Below, one piece after another: positions 1 to 11,327 of a stretch of DNA of 64,000 nt. The notes beneath the pieces were generated by a model. It saw nothing but the letters and a program-made list of their open reading frames with translations. It had not been told where the DNA came from and made no database searches. Every line of letters begins with the position of its first letter. Within the stretch, counting starts at the first letter, position 1. Origin of the DNA: Streptomyces sp. ISL-10 (GTDB lineage Bacteria; Actinomycetota; Actinomycetes; Streptomycetales; Streptomycetaceae); contig NZ_JAGGOJ010000014.1 of the NCBI RefSeq assembly GCF_018614575.1, forward strand, positions 124,001 through 188,000, given 5' to 3'. A program made the translations under genes and the position numbers.

Positions 1-771
1 CCGACCGCCACCGGCACCGTGCCCGGCGAGGTCTTCGCCTCCGCCGCCGCCCAGGTCGCCATCGCCGCCGGTCGCGACGACACCCTTCCCGTGCTGACCG
101 GTGTGCGTATCGAGATCGAGGGCGACACCGTCACCCTGGCCTCCACCGACCGCTACCGCTTCGCGGTCCGCGAGTTCCTGTGGAAGCCCGAGAGTCCGGA
201 CGCCTCGGCCGTCGCCCTGGTGCCCGCCAAGACGCTCCTCGACACCGCCAAGGCGCTGACGAGCGGCGACACGGTCACGCTGGCGCTGTCGGGCTCCGGT
301 GCCGGTGAGGGCCTGATCGGTTTCGAGGGCGCCGGACGGCGGACCACGACCCGTCTGCTCGAAGGCGACCTGCCGAAGTACCGCACGCTGTTCCCCACCG
401 AGTTCAACTCGGTGGCCGTCATCGAGACCGCGCCGTTCGTCGAGGCTGTCAAGCGTGTCGCCCTCGTCGCCGAGCGGAACACCCCGGTGCGCCTCAGCTT
501 CGAGCAGGGCGTGCTGATCCTGGAGGCCGGCTCCAGCGACGACGCACAGGCTGTGGAGCGTGTGGACGCACAGCTGGAAGGTGACGACATCTCGATCGCC
601 TTCAACCCGACCTTCCTGCTGGACGGCCTCAGCGCGATCGACTCGCCGGTCGCCCAGCTGTCCTTCACCACGTCCACCAAGCCCGCGCTGCTGAGCGGCA
701 GGCCGGCCGTGGACGCGGAGGCGGACGAGGCGTACAAGTACCTGATCATGCCGGTGCGCCTGAGCGGCTGA
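1..771 (+). CDS. dnaN: DNA polymerase III sliding clamp (beta subunit), 3' part
   Basis: The frame is open from base 1 and ends at a TGA at 769-771, so only the last 256 residues are present; the start lies left of the window. The protein forms the ring-shaped processivity clamp that tethers DNA polymerase III to DNA. The visible part covers the middle and C-terminal clamp folds, and it ends in a YLIMPVRL segment, the typical beta-clamp C-terminus that forms part of the partner-binding pocket. Position upstream of gnd and recF is the standard Streptomyces arrangement, with oriC expected just to the left. Identity is secure; only the 5' end is missing. Confidence 0.97.
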   Translation, partial: PTATGTVPGEVFASAAAQVAIAAGRDDTLPVLTGVRIEIEGDTVTLASTDRYRFAVREFLWKPESPDASAVALVPAKTLLDTAKALTSGDTVTLALSGSGAGEGLIGFEGAGRRTTTRLLEGDLPKYRTLFPTEFNSVAVIETAPFVEAVKRVALVAERNTPVRLSFEQGVLILEAGSSDDAQAVERVDAQLEGDDISIAFNPTFLLDGLSAIDSPVAQLSFTTSTKPALLSGRPAVDAEADEAYKYLIMPVRLSG

Positions 772-872
772 CCAGCGGCTTCTGAGCGCCTGACCCCACA
801 GGTGTGCACCCGTGTCCGGGCGTAGTCTCGGACGCGGGTAGGAAACGGCACTCAACGATTGAGGAATCTCTG

Positions 873-1751
873 ATGGAGCTCGGTCTCGTCGGCCTCGGCA
901 AGATGGGCGGCAACATGCGCGAGCGCATCCGCCGCGCAGGCCACACCGTCATCGGCTACGACCGCAACCCGGATCTCGCGGATGTCCACAGCCTTGAGGA
1001 GCTTGTGGGCAAGCTCAAGGGCCCGCGCGTCGTCTGGGTCATGGTCCCGGCGGGTGCCGCGACCCAGTCCACGATCGACGAGCTGGCGGAGCTGCTCTCC
1101 CCCGGTGACATCGTCGTCGACGGCGGGAACTCCCGTTGGACCGACGACGAGAAGCACGCCGTCGAGCTGGGCATCAAGGGCATCGGCTTCGTCGACTGCG
1201 GTGTCTCCGGCGGTGTCTGGGGCCTGGAGAACGGTTACGCCCTGATGTACGGCGGCGACGCCGAGCACGTGGCCAAGGTCCAGCCGGTCTTCGACGCGCT
1301 CAAGCCCGAGGGCGAGTTCGGCTCCGTCCACGCGGGCAAGGTCGGTGCCGGCCACTTCGCCAAGATGGTTCACAACGGCATCGAGTACGCCATGATGCAG
1401 GCCTACGCCGAGGGCTGGGAGCTGCTGGAGAAGGTGGACTCCGTCACCGACGTGCGCGAGGTCTTCCGCTCCTGGCAGGAGGGCACGGTCATCCGTTCCT
1501 GGCTGCTCGACCTCGCGGTCAACGCCCTGGACGAGGACGAGCACCTCGAGAAGCTGCGCGGCTTCGCGCAGGACTCCGGCGAGGGCCGGTGGACCGTCGA
1601 GGCCGCGATCGACAACGCCGTGCCGCTGCCGGCGATCACCGCGTCGCTGTTCGCGCGGTTCGCGTCCCGCCAGGACGACTCCCCGCAGATGAAGATGATC
1701 GCCGCGCTGCGCAACCAGTTCGGCGGCCACGCGGTGGAGAGCACGAAGTAA
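873..1751 (+). CDS. gnd: 6-phosphogluconate dehydrogenase, decarboxylating (short form)
   Basis: This 292-residue enzyme oxidises and decarboxylates 6-phosphogluconate to ribulose 5-phosphate in the pentose phosphate pathway, in the cytosol. The N-terminus shows a Rossmann dinucleotide motif (LVGLGKMGGNM, residues 3-13). A GVSGG substrate loop and a GHFAKMVHNGIEY segment with the catalytic lysine follow. The length is that of the short GndA-like class, not the roughly 470-residue class. I chose ATG 873 because GAGGAA at 861-866 is a good ribosome binding site; an in-frame extension to 804 has no such support. A metabolic gene between dnaN and recF is normal for Streptomyces. Confidence 0.95.
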   Translation: MELGLVGLGKMGGNMRERIRRAGHTVIGYDRNPDLADVHSLEELVGKLKGPRVVWVMVPAGAATQSTIDELAELLSPGDIVVDGGNSRWTDDEKHAVELGIKGIGFVDCGVSGGVWGLENGYALMYGGDAEHVAKVQPVFDALKPEGEFGSVHAGKVGAGHFAKMVHNGIEYAMMQAYAEGWELLEKVDSVTDVREVFRSWQEGTVIRSWLLDLAVNALDEDEHLEKLRGFAQDSGEGRWTVEAAIDNAVPLPAITASLFARFASRQDDSPQMKMIAALRNQFGGHAVESTK

Positions 1752-1810
1752 TCCACAGGCTGTGCACCAGGCGGTGCGCAGCCACGCCGGGGGAAGGTCG
1801 GCGCCACACC

Positions 1811-2950
1811 ATGCACGTCACGCATCTGTCGCTGGCCGACTTCCGCTCGTACGCCCGGGTCGAGGTCCCTCTCGATCCGGGCGTCACCGCTTTCGTGGGG
1901 GCGAACGGGCAGGGGAAGACCAATCTGGTCGAGGCCGTCGGTTATCTCGCGACCCTGTCCAGCCACCGGGTGTCCTCGGACGCGCCGCTGGTGCGGATGG
2001 GGGCCGACCGGGCGGTGATCCGGGCCGCGATCACCCAGGGCGAGCGCTCCCAGCTGGTCGAGCTCGAGCTCAACCCGGGGAAGGCGAACAGGGCCCGCAT
2101 CAACAGGTCCTCGCAGGTCAGACCACGTGATGTGCTCGGGATCGTACGCACGGTGCTGTTCGCCCCCGAGGACCTGGCCCTGGTCAAGGGCGACCCCGGT
2201 GAGCGCCGGCGATTCCTCGACGAGCTGGTCACGGCGCGCTCGCCGCGCATGGCGGGGGTGCGCTCGGACTACGACCGGGTGCTCAGGCAGCGCAACACCC
2301 TGCTGAAGTCGGCCGCGATGGCGAGACGGCACGGCGGGCGTTCGATGGACATGTCCACGCTGGACATATGGGACCAGCACCTGGCGCGGGCCGGTGCCGA
2401 GGTGCTGGCCAGGCGGCTCGACCTGATCGCCTCCCTGCAGCCGCTGGCGGACAAGGCGTACGAGGCGCTTGCGCCCGGCGGCGGCCCGATCGCCCTGGAG
2501 TACCGTTCCTCCTCCGCTTCCGCCGGTGCGGAGCACGCCGGCCCGGCGACCCGTGAGGAGCTGTACGAGCAGCTGATCGCCGCGCTGGCCGAGGCCCGCA
2601 AGCAGGAGATCGAGCGGGGCGTGACGCTGGTCGGTCCCCACCGTGACGACCTGTTGCTCAAGCTGGGGCAGCTGCCGGCGAAGGGGTACGCCAGCCACGG
2701 CGAGTCCTGGTCGTACGCGCTGGCGCTGCGGCTGGCCTCGTACGACCTGCTGCGTGCCGAGGGCAACGAGCCGGTGCTCGTGCTCGACGACGTGTTCGCC
2801 GAGCTGGACGCGCGCCGCCGGGAGCGCCTCGCGGAGCTGGTGGCCCCCGGCGAGCAGGTGCTGGTGACGGCCGCCGTCGACGACGACGTCCCAGGCGTGC
2901 TGGCGGGTGCCCGGTACGCGGTGGCCGACGGGGCGGTGGAGCGCGTATGA
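1811..2950 (+). CDS. recF: DNA replication and repair ATPase RecF
   Basis: This 379-residue SMC-like ATPase helps load RecA at single-stranded gaps in the RecFOR pathway. The N-terminus reads MHVTHLSLADFRSY, followed by Walker A GANGQGKT near residue 31. A C-terminal Walker B VLVLDDVFAELD is present, with the ABC signature region upstream. The start is ATG 1811; the open frame extends further upstream only because it overlaps gnd. The last bases form an ATGA overlap with the next gene at 2947, indicating translational coupling. Family identity is unambiguous. Confidence 0.96.
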   Translation: MHVTHLSLADFRSYARVEVPLDPGVTAFVGANGQGKTNLVEAVGYLATLSSHRVSSDAPLVRMGADRAVIRAAITQGERSQLVELELNPGKANRARINRSSQVRPRDVLGIVRTVLFAPEDLALVKGDPGERRRFLDELVTARSPRMAGVRSDYDRVLRQRNTLLKSAAMARRHGGRSMDMSTLDIWDQHLARAGAEVLARRLDLIASLQPLADKAYEALAPGGGPIALEYRSSSASAGAEHAGPATREELYEQLIAALAEARKQEIERGVTLVGPHRDDLLLKLGQLPAKGYASHGESWSYALALRLASYDLLRAEGNEPVLVLDDVFAELDARRRERLAELVAPGEQVLVTAAVDDDVPGVLAGARYAVADGAVERV

Positions 2951-3489
2951 GTGAGGACGAGACCCCGGTCCCCAAGTTCCCCGAGTCCTCGGGCGTGGAC
3001 CTGGCCCGGGTCGCGCTGCGTGCGGCCAAGGAGCAGGCGAAGGCCAAGGGCGCGGCCGCGCAGCAGAAGAAGCAGGCCAGGCGCGGCGGCGGGCTGCGCT
3101 CGGGTGCGCGGGCCGACGGCCGCGACCCGCTGCCGCTTGGCGCGGCGATCAACCGGCTGATCACCGAGCGCGGTTGGGAGACACCGGCCGCGGTGGGCGG
3201 TGTGATGGGCCGCTGGCCGCAGATCGTCGGCGAGGACCTGGCCAAGCACTGCGTACCGCTGCGCTACGACGAGGACCCCGACCAGCGCGTGCTGACGGTC
3301 CAGTGCGACTCGACGGCATGGGCGACCCAGCTGCGGCTGCTGGCTCCGCGCCTGGTGGCGCGGCTGAACGAGGACCTGGGGCACGGCACGGTCCGCATGA
3401 TCAAGGTGCTGGGCCCCGGCGGACCCGCGCGCAGATTCGGCCCGCTGCGGGCACCGGGGAGCACTGGCCCGGGGGACACGTACGGCTGA
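2947..3489 (+). CDS. DciA family protein (DUF721), replicative helicase loader/operator
   Basis: This 180-residue protein has a charged, Lys/Arg/Ala-rich N-terminal half and a C-terminal DUF721 fold containing the VGGVMGRWPQIVGEDLAKHC segment (residues about 82-101) followed by LTVQCDSTAWATQLRLL. DUF721 proteins are DciA, the widespread bacterial factor that acts on the DnaB replicative helicase. The start codon overlaps the recF stop as ATGA, so recF and this gene are probably co-translated. The position between recF and gyrB is conserved in actinobacteria. Function is inferred from the family. Confidence 0.9.
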   Translation: MSEDETPVPKFPESSGVDLARVALRAAKEQAKAKGAAAQQKKQARRGGGLRSGARADGRDPLPLGAAINRLITERGWETPAAVGGVMGRWPQIVGEDLAKHCVPLRYDEDPDQRVLTVQCDSTAWATQLRLLAPRLVARLNEDLGHGTVRMIKVLGPGGPARRFGPLRAPGSTGPGDTYG

Positions 3490-3693
3490 GGCCGGGCTGT
3501 GCGACGCGGGAAACCGGGCGGTACGGCTGAGGCATCCCTCACGGTAGCCGGAGGTTGACAGCCCGAAGCTCTCAAAGCCCGTGTGAGCCTCTTGGAGCCC
3601 CTTCCCGTATATGGGGAGTCGGCGGGAGGCGGTTGAGGGCGGCACATGCGGACTCAGCTACCGGCAAACCCCCATTCGTGTCGCCGGTACCGG

Positions 3694-3726
3694 TAGACTG
3701 GTGGACAATCCCGCGACTCTCGCGGG
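3694..3726 (+). promoter_or_regulatory. Candidate gyrB promoter -10 and palindromic leader element
   Basis: A TAGACT hexamer at 3694-3699 fits a -10 box, although no strong -35 sits 17 bases upstream. Just downstream is a perfect inverted repeat, CCCGCGA-CTC-TCGCGGG (3710-3726), about 80 bases before the gyrB start. It could be an operator or a leader hairpin. The whole dciA-gyrB gap (3490-3807, 318 bases) holds no gene. Confidence 0.4.
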
Positions 3727-3807
3727 ACTCGTCGATTAGATACCGAAAGACGCAGCCGGTCCCGCAGTGACGGAGAGCGGCTTGTGCTGTGCCAGAAAGG
3801 GCGCTTC

Positions 3808-5853
3808 GTGGCCGATTCCGGCAACCCCAACGAGAACCTTCCGTCCACTGCTGCCGGTGGGAACGGCGAGGTCACCGCCTCGTACGACGCCAGCGCGATC
3901 ACCGTCCTCGAGGGTCTGGACGCGGTCCGCAAGCGCCCCGGCATGTACATCGGCTCGACCGGTGAGCGTGGACTCCACCACCTCGTCCAAGAGGTCGTCG
4001 ACAACTCCGTCGACGAGGCCATGGCCGGCCACGCCGACAGCATCGACGTCACGATCCTCGCCGACGGCGGCGTACGCGTCGTCGACAACGGCCGCGGCAT
4101 CCCGGTGGGCATCCACCCCGTCGAGAAGAAGCCGGCCGTCGAGGTCGTGCTCACCGTGCTGCACGCGGGCGGCAAGTTCGGCGGCGGCGGCTATGCCGTC
4201 TCCGGCGGTCTGCACGGCGTTGGTGTCTCCGTGGTGAACGCGCTGTCCTACAAGCTCGCCGTCGAGATCAGGACGGACGGCTACCGCTGGACGCAGGAGT
4301 ACAAGTCGGGCGTCCCCACGGCCCCGCTGGCCAAGCACGAAGAAGTGTCCGACTCCGGCACCGCGGTCACCTTCTGGGCCGATCCGGACGTCTTCGAGAC
4401 CACCGAGTACTCCTTCGAGACGCTCTCGCGCCGCTTCCAGGAGATGGCCTTCCTCAACAAGGGCCTGACCCTGACGCTGACGGACGAGCGCGAGTCCGCG
4501 AAGGCGACCGTCGGCGCGGACGACCCGGACGCGGCGGCGGTGGAGGAGCACCCGGCCCGGACCGTGAAGTACTTCTACGAGGGCGGCATCGTCGACTTCG
4601 TGAAGTACCTCAACTCCCGCAAGGGCGAGCTCGTCCACCCCACCGTCATCGCCGTCGAGGCCGAGGACAAGGAGCGGATGATCTCGGTCGAGATCGCGAT
4701 GCAGTGGAACTCGCAGTACACCGAGGGTGTGTACTCGTTCGCGAACACCATCCACACGCATGAGGGCGGTACGCACGAGGAGGGCTTCCGCGCTGCGCTG
4801 ACGGGTCTCGTCAACCGGTACGCGCGCGACAAGAAGCTGCTGCGCGAGAAGGACGACAACCTCACGGGCGAGGACATCCGCGAGGGTCTGACGGCGATCA
4901 TCTCCGTGAAGCTGGGCGAGCCGCAGTTCGAGGGCCAGACCAAGACCAAGCTGGGCAACACGGAGGCGAAGACCTTCGTCCAGAAGGTCGTACACGAGCA
5001 CCTCAACGACTGGTTCGACCGCAACCCCAATGAGGCCACGGACATCATCCGCAAGTCGATCCAGGCGGCCACCGCCCGGGTCGCGGCCCGCAAGGCGCGC
5101 GATCTGACGCGCCGCAAGGGCCTGCTGGAGTCGGCGTCGCTGCCGGGCAAGCTCAGCGACTGCCAGTCGAACGACCCCACCCAGTGCGAGATCTTCATCG
5201 TCGAGGGTGACTCCGCCGGCGGCTCGGCCAAGTCCGGCCGCAACCCGATGTACCAGGCGATCCTGCCGATCCGAGGCAAGATCCTGAACGTCGAGAAGGC
5301 GCGGATCGACAAGATCCTGCAGAACACCGAGGTCCAGGCGCTGATCTCGGCCTTCGGCACCGGTGTGCACGAGGACTTCGACATCGAGAAGCTCCGCTAT
5401 CACAAGATCATCCTGATGGCGGACGCCGACGTCGACGGCCAGCACATCAACACGCTGCTGCTGACGTTCCTGTTCCGCTTCATGCGGCCGCTGGTCGAGG
5501 CCGGGCATGTGTACCTGTCCCGTCCGCCGCTCTACAAGATCAAGTGGGGCCGGGACGACTTCGAGTACGCCTACTCGGACCGCGAGCGCGACGCGCTCGT
5601 CGAGCTCGGCAAGCAGAACGGCAAGCGGATCAAGGAAGACTCGATCCAGCGCTTCAAGGGTCTCGGCGAGATGAACGCCGAGGAACTGCGCATCACCACC
5701 ATGGACCAGGACCACCGGGTGCTCGGCCAGGTCACGCTGGACGACGCGGCGCAGGCGGACGACCTGTTCTCGGTGCTGATGGGCGAAGACGTGGAGGCGC
5801 GGCGCTCGTTCATCCAGCGCAACGCCAAGGACGTCCGCTTCCTCGACATCTGA
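3808..5853 (+). CDS. gyrB: DNA gyrase subunit B
   Basis: This 681-residue ATPase subunit of DNA gyrase introduces negative supercoils together with GyrA. It shows the GHKL ATP-binding elements (VDNSVDEAMAGHAD, DNGRGIPVG, GGLHGVGVSVVNALS), the transducer domain, and the TOPRIM motif EGDSAGGSAKSGRNP with a later DADVDGQHI metal-binding acidic cluster. I prefer GTG 3808 (MADSGNPNEN...) over GTG 3784 because GAAAGG at 3794-3799 is correctly spaced from it and related Streptomyces proteins begin this way. The gene is followed 41 bases later by gyrA and is probably co-transcribed with it. Confidence 0.97.
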   Translation: MADSGNPNENLPSTAAGGNGEVTASYDASAITVLEGLDAVRKRPGMYIGSTGERGLHHLVQEVVDNSVDEAMAGHADSIDVTILADGGVRVVDNGRGIPVGIHPVEKKPAVEVVLTVLHAGGKFGGGGYAVSGGLHGVGVSVVNALSYKLAVEIRTDGYRWTQEYKSGVPTAPLAKHEEVSDSGTAVTFWADPDVFETTEYSFETLSRRFQEMAFLNKGLTLTLTDERESAKATVGADDPDAAAVEEHPARTVKYFYEGGIVDFVKYLNSRKGELVHPTVIAVEAEDKERMISVEIAMQWNSQYTEGVYSFANTIHTHEGGTHEEGFRAALTGLVNRYARDKKLLREKDDNLTGEDIREGLTAIISVKLGEPQFEGQTKTKLGNTEAKTFVQKVVHEHLNDWFDRNPNEATDIIRKSIQAATARVAARKARDLTRRKGLLESASLPGKLSDCQSNDPTQCEIFIVEGDSAGGSAKSGRNPMYQAILPIRGKILNVEKARIDKILQNTEVQALISAFGTGVHEDFDIEKLRYHKIILMADADVDGQHINTLLLTFLFRFMRPLVEAGHVYLSRPPLYKIKWGRDDFEYAYSDRERDALVELGKQNGKRIKEDSIQRFKGLGEMNAEELRITTMDQDHRVLGQVTLDDAAQADDLFSVLMGEDVEARRSFIQRNAKDVRFLDI

Positions 5854-5894
5854 GTCGGTCTCAGCTGACCGCACGAAAGGACTGAAGACCAGCA

Positions 5895-8489
<2,595 letters not shown>

Positions 8490-8492
8490 AGC

Positions 8493-9131
8493 GTGAGTGG
8501 AGCCACGGGTGCCGGAGCGTCCGATTCTGGAGCGAATGGTGCCCGTGGCCCTGCCGCGGACTCCCAGGGGGCCACAGTGACGGACACCCGGGGGCCTCAG
8601 CCCCCTTACGAGATGTTTGGCGGCGAGCAGCCTGCTCAGCAGCAGGCCGGGCAGCCGTACCACCCGCCGCAGGCGTATCCCTCGCCGGGCGGCACCCACG
8701 GCGGGGCGCAGCCCGCGTCGGCGGTGCGCCGGCCGAAGACCGGTGCCCGCACGACGCCGCGGACGCGCAAGGCGCGACTGCGGGTGGCGAAGGCCGATCC
8801 GTGGTCGGTGATGAAGGTCAGCTTCCTGCTCTCCATCGCGCTCGGCATCTGCACCGTGGTCGCCTCCGCGGTGCTGTGGATGGTCATGGACGCCATGGGC
8901 GTCTTCTCGACGGTCGGCGGGACGATCAGCGAGGCCACGGGCTCCAACGAGAGCAACGGCTTCGATCTCCAGTCGTTCCTGTCGCTGCCGCGCGTGCTGA
9001 TCTTCACCTCGGTCATCGCGGTGATCGATGTGGTGCTCGCCACAGCGCTGGCGACCCTGGGAGCCTTCATCTACAACCTCTCCGCCGGGTTTGTGGGCGG
9101 TGTGGAGCTCACGCTCGCCGAGGACGAGTAG
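8493..9131 (+). CDS. DUF3566 domain membrane protein
   Basis: This 212-residue protein starts at GTG 8493, three bases after gyrA. The first ~95 residues are Pro/Gln/Gly-rich and likely disordered in the cytoplasm. A KARLRVAKADPWSVMKVSF motif leads into the first membrane helix (about 108-130), and a second helix lies at about 170-200. This layout is typical of the DUF3566 family found next to gyrA throughout actinobacteria. No catalytic residues are visible. The location suggests a link to cell-cycle or envelope functions, but the role is unknown. Confidence 0.88.
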   Translation: MSGATGAGASDSGANGARGPAADSQGATVTDTRGPQPPYEMFGGEQPAQQQAGQPYHPPQAYPSPGGTHGGAQPASAVRRPKTGARTTPRTRKARLRVAKADPWSVMKVSFLLSIALGICTVVASAVLWMVMDAMGVFSTVGGTISEATGSNESNGFDLQSFLSLPRVLIFTSVIAVIDVVLATALATLGAFIYNLSAGFVGGVELTLAEDE

Positions 9132-9160
9132 CGCCGCAGCGGGGTCCGCGGATTCCGATT

Positions 9161-9189
9161 TTGGCGCTGCCCCGCGTGTGCGCTAATCT
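9161..9189 (+). promoter_or_regulatory. Promoter of tRNA-Ile
   Basis: TTGGCG (9161-9166) and TAATCT (9184-9189) are separated by exactly 17 bases and sit 25 bases upstream of the tRNA. This is a good vegetative-sigma type promoter for this GC-rich background. Confidence 0.65.
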
Positions 9190-9213
9190 TCAGAGGTCAG
9201 CGCGCAGCGCGGA

Positions 9214-9290
9214 GGGGCTATAGCTCAGTTGGTTAGAGCGCATCCCTGATAAGGATGAGGCCACAGGTTCAAATCCTGTTAGCCCCACCA
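9214..9290 (+). tRNA. tRNA-Ile (anticodon GAT)
   Basis: A full cloverleaf is visible. The acceptor GGGGCTA (9214-9220) pairs with TAGCCCC (9280-9286), with a D-arm GCTC/GAGC. The anticodon stem CATCC/GGATG encloses CTGATAA with anticodon GAT at 9248-9250. The T-arm is ACAGG-TTCAAAT-CCTGT, and CCA is encoded at 9288-9290. The 3' half also served as the integration site of the decayed element to the right. Confidence 0.97.
9245..9287 (+). repeat. attL-like repeat: 3' half of tRNA-Ile
   Basis: This segment runs from the anticodon stem to the discriminator base of the intact tRNA. It is the left copy of the direct repeat whose degenerate partner is at 11328-11371, so the crossover core is expected inside it. 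Confidence 0.7.
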
Positions 9291-9294
9291 GTGC

Positions 9295-9328
9295 AAAGGC
9301 CCCCAGCCGATCAAGGTTGGGGGCCTTT
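9295..9328 (+). terminator. Hairpin terminator right of tRNA-Ile
   Basis: An 11-base perfect stem, AAAGGCCCCCA (9295-9305) with TGGGGGCCTTT (9318-9328). It can serve both tRNA-Ile and the integrase remnant arriving from the right. A second, stronger hairpin at 11378 follows the far attachment copy and may be the native tRNA terminator. Confidence 0.7.
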
Positions 9329-9345
9329 GACATCTCCGGATGACA

Positions 9346-9894
9346 TCAGCCGATGAGCGGACCTCCCAGAAGGTCGGCCGGCAATGCCGCCGCTTCCCGC
9401 TGATCTTCATCCACACCGTGTGTACAGCTGTCCATGGTCATGCTGAGCTGGCTGTGCCGCAGGATCGCCTGAGCCACCTTGGGGCGGACCTTGAGGAAGG
9501 CGAGCAGGGTCCCACAGGCGTGCCGGGCCGGCCGGACCGTGATCCGACGCAGACCGGCCCGCTTGATCGGACCATCGAAGGTGCGCGAGAAGCCGCGGCT
9601 CTCGATCATCCCGCCGTGTCGCTGCGAGAAGATCAGGTCTTCGCCGGGAGCCTGCTGCCAGGCATCACCGGCGATCTTCCGCGCCAGGGCTTACAGGTGC
9701 CGCCGTTACTCGAGGCGCGCCCGCACAGAGCGTGGGCAGCGGCAGCACGGACTGAGACGACTCGGTCTTGAGGTCCTTCAGCACCAGACCGCTGTCATCG
9801 CGCTGGACCTGCTTGACCGGGGTGAACTGCCGGCGGTCGAAGTCGATGATTCCCGCCAACGCAGGCCGAGGGCCTCACTCCGCCGGAGGCCGAG
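9346..9894 (-). pseudogene. Decayed tyrosine recombinase (integrase), C-terminal part
   Basis: Pieces of one phage/ICE-type integrase can be read in different minus-strand frames. LGLRRSEALGLRW (about 9854-9894), the box I arginine region, comes first. It is followed after a frameshift by FDRRQFTPVKQVQR and GLVLKDLKTESSQSVLPLP, and after another shift by ARHACGTLLAFLKVRPKVAQ and LRHSQLSMTMDS. The usual HxLRH box II reads RPARH, so its first histidine is gone, and the usual catalytic tyrosine position reads cysteine (DSCTH). The N-terminal half is missing. The gene is therefore non-functional. It points towards tRNA-Ile, fitting an integrase that once used this site. Confidence 0.8.
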
Positions 9895-10339
9895 GACTGG
9901 GTCATGAAGTCCTCGGTGGCATTACGGCATGTCATGGCCCGAGGATGCCTGCCGTCCTCGAGGTCCGCTGGCCCTTTCACCGTCAAGCGACCTTCCGGGC
10001 CGTCGCGGGCCCTGGGAAGGGCGCTCAACAATGACCAACACCGACAGCCGTCGACGGCTCAGCCGCAGGTCACAACGTTGGTCGTCGCGCTCCACCTGGA
10101 GGCTGGGTTTGGGGAGAAGCATGCGCGTCCACGATGCCGCCAGAGGGTGTGTGACGGCTGTGTCGCCTCGAACGCTGAAGGAAGTGCGCAAACTCATCGC
10201 CTGACGCACGGGAGCCCATGCTCAGCTCGGATGACTGAAACACAGTGGAACCCCGTGTGACTGCTGGCAGTTGGCCCCTCATGCACCCGCCGTGTCGTAC
10301 ATCCGGCCGGTGGGTCCTCTTCTTCACTTTGGGAGATTC

Positions 10340-11113
10340 ATGCGCAGACGCGCAATCTTTGCTGTGCTCGCCGCCACCACGCTGGGTGGGTTCATCAGCC
10401 CTGCCGCGTACGCAGACGAAACCGTCGGTGACATCCAGATCACCAATGTCTCCGTCAATGGCGGCAAGAACATCGCTGTCGGTCTCTCCGACACGACGGT
10501 CACGGTTTCGGTGACCGCCGCCGACCCCTCGGGCATCTGGGACGCCGACTTCCACCTGTGGCGCGGAACCGATCCCCACAACCCCGAGAGCTACATCGGG
10601 CCGAATGAGGACACCACGCCCGCGGACTGTGTGGCTTCCAGTGCGACCACCTCCACCTGTTCGAAGACCTTCACCTTCGAACCGGACTGGTGGCTCACCA
10701 ACGCCGACGCCGGGACCTGGAAGGTGGGAGTCGAGGTATGGGCCAACGACGACAGTTGGACCCGGCGGGATGCCTACGCGACCACCCGCCTGCAACGGTT
10801 CTCCAAGCTGACCGTCAACGCTTCACCGGAACCGGTAGCCAGCGGCAAGACGCTCACGGTCACCGGCAAGCTCACCCGGGCAAACTGGGATACCGGCACC
10901 TACGCGGGCTACACCGCGCAGCCGGTCAAGCTCCAGTTCCGTAAAGCGGGCACCAGCACCTATGCCACCATCAAGACGGTGAACACCTCCAGTACGGGTG
11001 ACCTGAAAACTACGACCACCGCGTCCGCGGACGGCTACTGGCGCTGGAGCTTTGCCGGCACCTCGACCACCCCGGCCGTTTCGGCGGCAGGCGACTACGT
11101 CGACGTGCAATAG
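10340..11113 (+). CDS. Secreted beta-rich protein, cargo of the tRNA-Ile element
   Basis: This 257-residue protein starts at ATG 10340 with GGGAG just upstream; an in-frame extension to 10271 adds only non-signal residues. The first 25 residues are a clear signal peptide (MRRRAIFAVLAATTLGG, cleavage after AYA). The mature part looks like two beta-sandwich modules: one around residues 30-150, and one from about 165 with SKLTVNASPEPVASGKTLTV, a pattern seen in extracellular Ig-like/filamin-like repeats. No catalytic motif is seen. It is the only intact gene between the two attachment repeats. Function is unknown. Confidence 0.75.
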   Translation: MRRRAIFAVLAATTLGGFISPAAYADETVGDIQITNVSVNGGKNIAVGLSDTTVTVSVTAADPSGIWDADFHLWRGTDPHNPESYIGPNEDTTPADCVASSATTSTCSKTFTFEPDWWLTNADAGTWKVGVEVWANDDSWTRRDAYATTRLQRFSKLTVNASPEPVASGKTLTVTGKLTRANWDTGTYAGYTAQPVKLQFRKAGTSTYATIKTVNTSSTGDLKTTTTASADGYWRWSFAGTSTTPAVSAAGDYVDVQ

Positions 11114-11327
11114 CAACCGAGACAACCGCGTCCCGTTCGGTGCTCGCCTGTGAATGATCGCTGCTCTTACTCGCTGCCCCGACAGATGGTCGAACGCATG
11201 GCAGATGTCTGACGTCAGGCGGCTGACACCAACAGTGGCGGACGAGTGCGGATCGGGAGGGACCTCCACGACCACTCCGAAGCCTCTCGGCTGCCCCGTT
11301 GCAGATATTCGGATCCGCGATGATCGA

